A stretch of 9,451 bases of DNA, from the NCBI GenBank assembly GCA_002692605.1, contig NZLE01000039.1:12333-21783 (forward strand), read 5' to 3'. This DNA comes from Opitutia bacterium (GTDB taxonomy: Bacteria; Verrucomicrobiota; Verrucomicrobiia; Opitutales; Seribacteraceae). The notes beneath the pieces were generated by a model. That model ran no database searches, had not been told where the DNA came from, and saw only the letters and a program-made list of their open reading frames with translations. Position numbers and translations under genes: made by a program. Shown piece by piece: positions 5,736 through 9,451 of this stretch. Numbering within the stretch: position 1 is the stretch's first letter; each line of letters opens with the position of its first letter.

Positions 5736-8335
5736 AACTCTACGAAAAACATCACCCCGAATCACGAAGGCTTTGGTTATTCAAGGCCGTCTTCGGGACT
5801 CTTTTTTCGATCCTTTTCTTCGTACTTTTCTACAGGCAAACCTTCCAAAACGCCGACTTTCTGGAAAAAGAAAGAAAGCAAGGACAGAGAAGAATCATTC
5901 GTCCGGGTCCAAGAGGCGACGTTCTTGACAGAGAGGGAAACTTGTTAATCGGAAACCGGGCTCATTTCTCCGCCACTCTTCATATTGAGCAACTCAAGTC
6001 TGAAATATGGGAAAACAAAGTGAAGCTGAGAAAGTTGGCATTACAGTTGCGTGAAGATTTGAGCAATATGAATTCCTGCTCCTTGGAACAGTTGCTGGTA
6101 AGATGTTCCCAGGAGGAATTCGTTCAAAAGAGAAAAATAACCCTCTACGGCCAAGCCAAAAAAACAGAACGGGATTGGAAATTGGTACGGGTTTTTCTGA
6201 ATGGGAAAAGGCAATTTGTCATCCAGGACTCGAAGGGCAATTGGGAAGTCGAGCTAAACCGAGGAGAATTGGAGAAGCGCTCTGGAATCATCTTTGAAGC
6301 TGCAAACGAAAAAGTTCAGGTTAACGTCGCAGGTCTGTTTACGACCGCCTTTAAATTGGCCGATAACGGGAGCGTAATCCCTTTTCTTCAGGACAAAGTC
6401 TCCAACTTCAATTGGATCCAATCGATTTGGCCGAGAGAGGGAGAAAATCGTCCTGATTTTCAGTTTTCCACCAGTGGATTTTCGATCGACTGGGAATCGA
6501 GATATGCAACGGTTCTGAAATACTTGGAGCAAGTGAATCGTCTTACCTCGCGGGAAGAAGTAATCACCATGGATCAACTCAAGAGTCACTGGCGTAGGAG
6601 ATTAGTCCTGCCATTGAAGTTAGCCAATAACCTACGACCGGAGGAATATGCCATCCTAATCGAGGAGATTGCACCTGAATCCCCTATCCAAGTCCAAGCC
6701 GAAGCCATTCGTCATTATCCCGAAAAATCTCTCGCATCTCACGTATTGGGGTATGTCGGCAGTGGATATGAGGCTGACCCCAAAGCTCTATCCGGGGCTG
6801 ACCTTGCCACATTCGAGATCAAGGGAAGAACCGGCAAAGCAGGAATCGAAAAGGAATTTGACAGCCTCCTGAGAGGAAAGGATGGTGGCGACATTTGGCG
6901 AGTGAACCCAATGGGCTCACGATTCGATCGGATTGAAAGAAGTCCATCGATGAAGGGGAAATCCTTACAATTGAGTCTCGATAGAGATCTTCAGAGGGTT
7001 GCCGAGCAATCACTCGATAGAATGATTGATGCAGTCGCATCCCGTCGAACTCTTCCCGATGCAAACTGGAGGAAAACCATTGAAAGAAGAACGAGAAAGG
7101 CACTGGAAGATACCAACGAAAGGGACCTCAGCCCCGAGCTCCTGATTTCCGCATTCGTCGATGCGCCCTTCCCCCTGAACGGCGAACAGGCATCCACCGT
7201 TGCTGGATTCAATGGAACGACCCAAGATGCGGATCGACTGCTCCATCTCCTCTACTCCAGAGGGGTTTTGTCTCAACCGGATAAAGAACGCAAGGAATAC
7301 GTGCTCGCGCCTCCGCTCTTACCCCCGGCGGCAGCCGTTCTTTTGGACCTGAACTCTTACGAAACTTTGGTCTTAGCCAGCAAACCGGCTTACAATCTGG
7401 AGGAACTCAGCCCTTTCATACCTCAGTCGGTTTACGATCATATTCAAAGAAGGGAAGCTTGGCTGCCCCGAGCATGCCACCCGGGCTACGCGCCTGCTTC
7501 TCCCTTCAAATTGGTGACCGCCTTGGCAGGAATCAGACATTCGGTCCTGAACCCGGAAGAAAAGATTCTATGCAAGGGTATACACCGAGGAATGGAATGC
7601 CACGTTTTCCCCGGCAGCCATGGAGAAGTTTCCCTTCGTCAGGCAATTGCCCAAAGTTGTAACGTCTACTTCTTCAAATGCGCGGAAAGGATGGGGTACG
7701 AGGCACTCATTGAAGAAGCGAAGTTTTTAGGCTTCACTGAAAATCCGCAACTTCAGCTTCCATCTCTACGCGATATCCCAATCGTTCCCGACCCCGCATG
7801 GAAAAAGAATCATTTGGGAGTCAAGTGGACTCTGGAGGATACCTTCAACATATCCATCGGACAAGGCGGTTTGCGACAAAGCCCTCTGCAAATGGCTTGT
7901 TTTGCGGCAAAACTTGCTAACAACTCCACCACTTTCGTACCAACTCTTTTGAGAAATGCTCCTTCCGCGCTTCGAGAAGAAAATTCTTTGGACGTAAATT
8001 CATCCGGTTATCAGGCTATCATTGAGGGAATGGCATTAGCTACTACCAATGGTACTGCCCGCAGGTGCAAGATCGAAGGCATTGAAGTGGCCGGTAAGAC
8101 GGGAACCGGTCAATGGAGAAACCGAAATATGGAATTGAATTTGGCTTGGTTCATTGGCTTCGCCCCCGTCAAAAAACCCGAAGTTGCAATCGCAGTTTTG
8201 GTAGAGGGAGTCATACCTCAGGATCACATTCAAGGCGGACTCACCGCAACGCCCGTGGCAAAGGAAATCCTTTCCGCATACTTTTCCAAATACCGCAAGC
8301 GCCTCGCGTCCTCAGCAAACAATCAAAACCCTTAA
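5732..8335 (+). CDS. mrdA: Peptidoglycan D,D-transpeptidase PBP2 (class B), enlarged
   Basis: This is a class B penicillin-binding protein that cross-links peptidoglycan in the periplasm during elongation. A basic N-terminus precedes one membrane anchor (about 17-34). The pedestal region begins with RIIRPGPRGDVLDREGNLL (54-72) and includes HYPEKSLASHVLGYVG (328-343) and GRTGKAGIEKEFDSLLRG (365-382). The transpeptidase motifs are all present: SxxK is SPFK with Ser590 as nucleophile, SxN is SCN (642-644), and KTGTG is at 789-793. GQGGLRQSPLQMA (710-722) is also family-like. The usual GST before the catalytic FK reads ASP here, but Ser and Lys are kept. At 867 residues it is over 200 longer than E. 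coli PBP2 (about 630). The excess lies in the pedestal (about 85-325) and in an insert at about 432-527. Position after mreBCD argues for PBP2 rather than FtsI. The ATG overlaps the mreD stop (ATGA). Confidence 0.93.
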   Translation: MKLYEKHHPESRRLWLFKAVFGTLFSILFFVLFYRQTFQNADFLEKERKQGQRRIIRPGPRGDVLDREGNLLIGNRAHFSATLHIEQLKSEIWENKVKLRKLALQLREDLSNMNSCSLEQLLVRCSQEEFVQKRKITLYGQAKKTERDWKLVRVFLNGKRQFVIQDSKGNWEVELNRGELEKRSGIIFEAANEKVQVNVAGLFTTAFKLADNGSVIPFLQDKVSNFNWIQSIWPREGENRPDFQFSTSGFSIDWESRYATVLKYLEQVNRLTSREEVITMDQLKSHWRRRLVLPLKLANNLRPEEYAILIEEIAPESPIQVQAEAIRHYPEKSLASHVLGYVGSGYEADPKALSGADLATFEIKGRTGKAGIEKEFDSLLRGKDGGDIWRVNPMGSRFDRIERSPSMKGKSLQLSLDRDLQRVAEQSLDRMIDAVASRRTLPDANWRKTIERRTRKALEDTNERDLSPELLISAFVDAPFPLNGEQASTVAGFNGTTQDADRLLHLLYSRGVLSQPDKERKEYVLAPPLLPPAAAVLLDLNSYETLVLASKPAYNLEELSPFIPQSVYDHIQRREAWLPRACHPGYAPASPFKLVTALAGIRHSVLNPEEKILCKGIHRGMECHVFPGSHGEVSLRQAIAQSCNVYFFKCAERMGYEALIEEAKFLGFTENPQLQLPSLRDIPIVPDPAWKKNHLGVKWTLEDTFNISIGQGGLRQSPLQMACFAAKLANNSTTFVPTLLRNAPSALREENSLDVNSSGYQAIIEGMALATTNGTARRCKIEGIEVAGKTGTGQWRNRNMELNLAWFIGFAPVKKPEVAIAVLVEGVIPQDHIQGGLTATPVAKEILSAYFSKYRKRLASSANNQNP

Positions 8336-8349
8336 CTTAACTTCATTCT

Positions 8350-8931
8350 ATGGTCGCCACTCCATCCACAATGCTGCCTCTGGGCACCCAAGCTCCTGAT
8401 TTTTCTCTCTTCGACCCAAGAAGACAAAAATACGTTCGATTATCCGAAAACTCCGATCAGGAAGGGTATCTAGTCGCCTTCATCTGCAATCATTGTCCCT
8501 ATGTCATTCATTTATTGGATCACCTGACCGAAAGTTTCAACCTTTGGTCAAAGGAAAATATTCAATGCTTTGCCATTTGTTCCAACGACGTAGAAAATTA
8601 CCCTGCGGACAGTCCTAGAAAAATGGCAGAATTAGCGGAAAAAAAAGATTTTTCATTTCCCTACTTGCATGATGAGGGACAACAAGTCGCAAAGCTCTAC
8701 AAAGCAGCATGTACGCCCGATTTCTTTCTGTTCGACAAGGAAAGGAAGCTTTTTTACCGGGGCCAGTACGACTCCTCAAGACCGGGAAATGATACCGAAG
8801 TCAGCGGAGTTGACCTAGCGGATGCAATTGACGCTCTACGGACCGAAAGCTCTGCTCCAATCGACCAAGCTCCAAGCCTTGGTTGTAACATCAAATGGAA
8901 AAAGGGAAACGAACCCGATTATTTAGGATAA
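8350..8931 (+). CDS. Thioredoxin-fold / peroxiredoxin-like protein (AhpC-TSA type)
   Basis: A 193-residue protein with a redoxin fold, probably cytoplasmic since no signal peptide or membrane segment is visible. It starts with LGTQAPDFSLFD (11-22), the typical opening of AhpC/TSA proteins. FICNHCPYV (44-52) carries a CxxC pair (Cys46, Cys49) where thioredoxins have CGPC. ACTPDFFLFD (120-129) supplies the conserved Pro123 opposite the active site. A C-terminal GCNIKWK (178-184) holds a further cysteine, as I recall for the peroxiredoxin-like family with NHCP motifs. Its substrate is unknown; disulfide exchange or peroxide handling is the general expectation. It begins 14 bases after the PBP2 stop without a Shine-Dalgarno, so it may be the last gene of the run. 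A second ATG at 8371 (Met8) is possible. A specific link to wall synthesis is not shown by the sequence. Confidence 0.85.
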   Translation: MVATPSTMLPLGTQAPDFSLFDPRRQKYVRLSENSDQEGYLVAFICNHCPYVIHLLDHLTESFNLWSKENIQCFAICSNDVENYPADSPRKMAELAEKKDFSFPYLHDEGQQVAKLYKAACTPDFFLFDKERKLFYRGQYDSSRPGNDTEVSGVDLADAIDALRTESSAPIDQAPSLGCNIKWKKGNEPDYLG

Positions 8932-8950
8932 AGACGGCAAAACCCGCTAC

Positions 8951-9451
8951 TTACTTGGAGGTCATCACATAGACCCCATCCCAATCGTCTCCGGGTGGAT
9001 TTTCCTTCATGATCTTGCACCGATCGATCAGAATCATAGAGGGGTTGTCCTTAACTCCCGGAGTTTCGCCAGGTTTGTTAGGCTCCAATGCCTTGGCCTT
9101 TTCGAACATGTTCAAGGCTCCATCCCAATCTTGAATGAGATACTTTTCGATTCCCTGCCTGAAACAATCCAAACAATCTTGAGTCTCCTGAGTCAATTCT
9201 CTCATGAAACCAGTCGGTTCATACATGGCAACCGGTTGTGATCGTCCCTTCACTACGATCTTGTCCAAGTAACGGAATGCAATGTCATCCCTTGTCTGTT
9301 CCGATGCGACTTTTGTTTCCTCGGTGATCATAATGTATGCGCCGTAGGCTTTGGCTCCACTTTCACATCTTGCGGCCAGATTGACCATGTCTCCCATCAT
9401 GGTGTAATTGAAACGATCCAAGGCACCCATGTTGCCCACTGTGGCGGTTCC
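8951..9451 (-). CDS. Class III adenylate/guanylate cyclase, C-terminal part (partial)
   Basis: The gene enters from the right edge; the frame is open through 9451 (GTATVGNMG), so no start lies in the window. The visible part contains the end of a class III nucleotide cyclase domain: VGNMGALDRFNYTMMGDMVNLAARCE. GD-x-VN and the Asn-x3-Arg pair (in NLAAR) are the nucleotide-binding and transition-state residues of active cyclases, so this half looks functional. The cyclase end is followed by DKIVVKGRSQPVAMYEP, then a helical TPR-like stretch (CFRQGIEKYLIQDWDGALNM, FEKAKALEPN) and a tail ending DDWDGVYVMTSK. In relatives I recall, this architecture carries an N-terminal CHASE2 sensor and membrane helices, but that part is outside the window. 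The gene is convergent with the redoxin gene, with 19 bases between the stops. Confidence 0.9.
   Translation of the reverse strand, partial: GTATVGNMGALDRFNYTMMGDMVNLAARCESGAKAYGAYIMITEETKVASEQTRDDIAFRYLDKIVVKGRSQPVAMYEPTGFMRELTQETQDCLDCFRQGIEKYLIQDWDGALNMFEKAKALEPNKPGETPGVKDNPSMILIDRCKIMKENPPGDDWDGVYVMTSK

Overview
This looks like ordinary chromosomal backbone of a Gram-negative bacterium with moderate, roughly balanced GC. The protein sequences (MreB, the Lgt/Mre/PBP2 set, and a class III cyclase ending in DDWDGVYVMTSK) suggest Verrucomicrobiota, possibly an Opitutae-like lineage. That placement is recalled family resemblance and was not searched. I see no mobile elements, CRISPR arrays, tRNA or rRNA genes, and no base-composition break.

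Layout. Positions 57-1157 (minus) encode GcvT of the glycine cleavage system, with a possible start of a further gene running off the left edge. A 93-bp divergent spacer follows. From 1251 to 8931 all genes lie on the plus strand and are tightly packed: a CNNM/CBS-pair membrane protein, lgt (lipoprotein diacylglyceryl transferase), mreB, mreC, mreD, an unusually long class B penicillin-binding protein (PBP2/MrdA type), and a CxxC thioredoxin-fold protein. At the right edge a convergent minus-strand gene supplies the C-terminal part of a class III adenylate/guanylate cyclase.

How the genes work together. MreB, MreC, MreD and PBP2 are the cytoskeletal, membrane and transpeptidase parts of the elongasome that builds the lateral cell wall. 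Lgt acts at the same membrane on lipoprotein precursors. Several joints are start/stop overlaps (CNNM-lgt ATGA, mreC-mreD GTGA, mreD-mrdA ATGA), which suggests translational coupling. The only spacer of note inside the block is about 110 bp before mreB. RodA, the usual partner of PBP2, is not the next gene.

Most noteworthy points. (1) mreC: its membrane anchor is encoded upstream of the first ATG/GTG/TTG in frame, so it starts at a non-standard codon or carries a start-codon mutation (ACG at 4339, correctly spaced after GGAG). (2) The 867-residue PBP2 carries two large extra segments, one of which reads like a small winged-helix-type fold inserted just before the transpeptidase domain. I found no clear evidence of a wholly new multi-gene system here.
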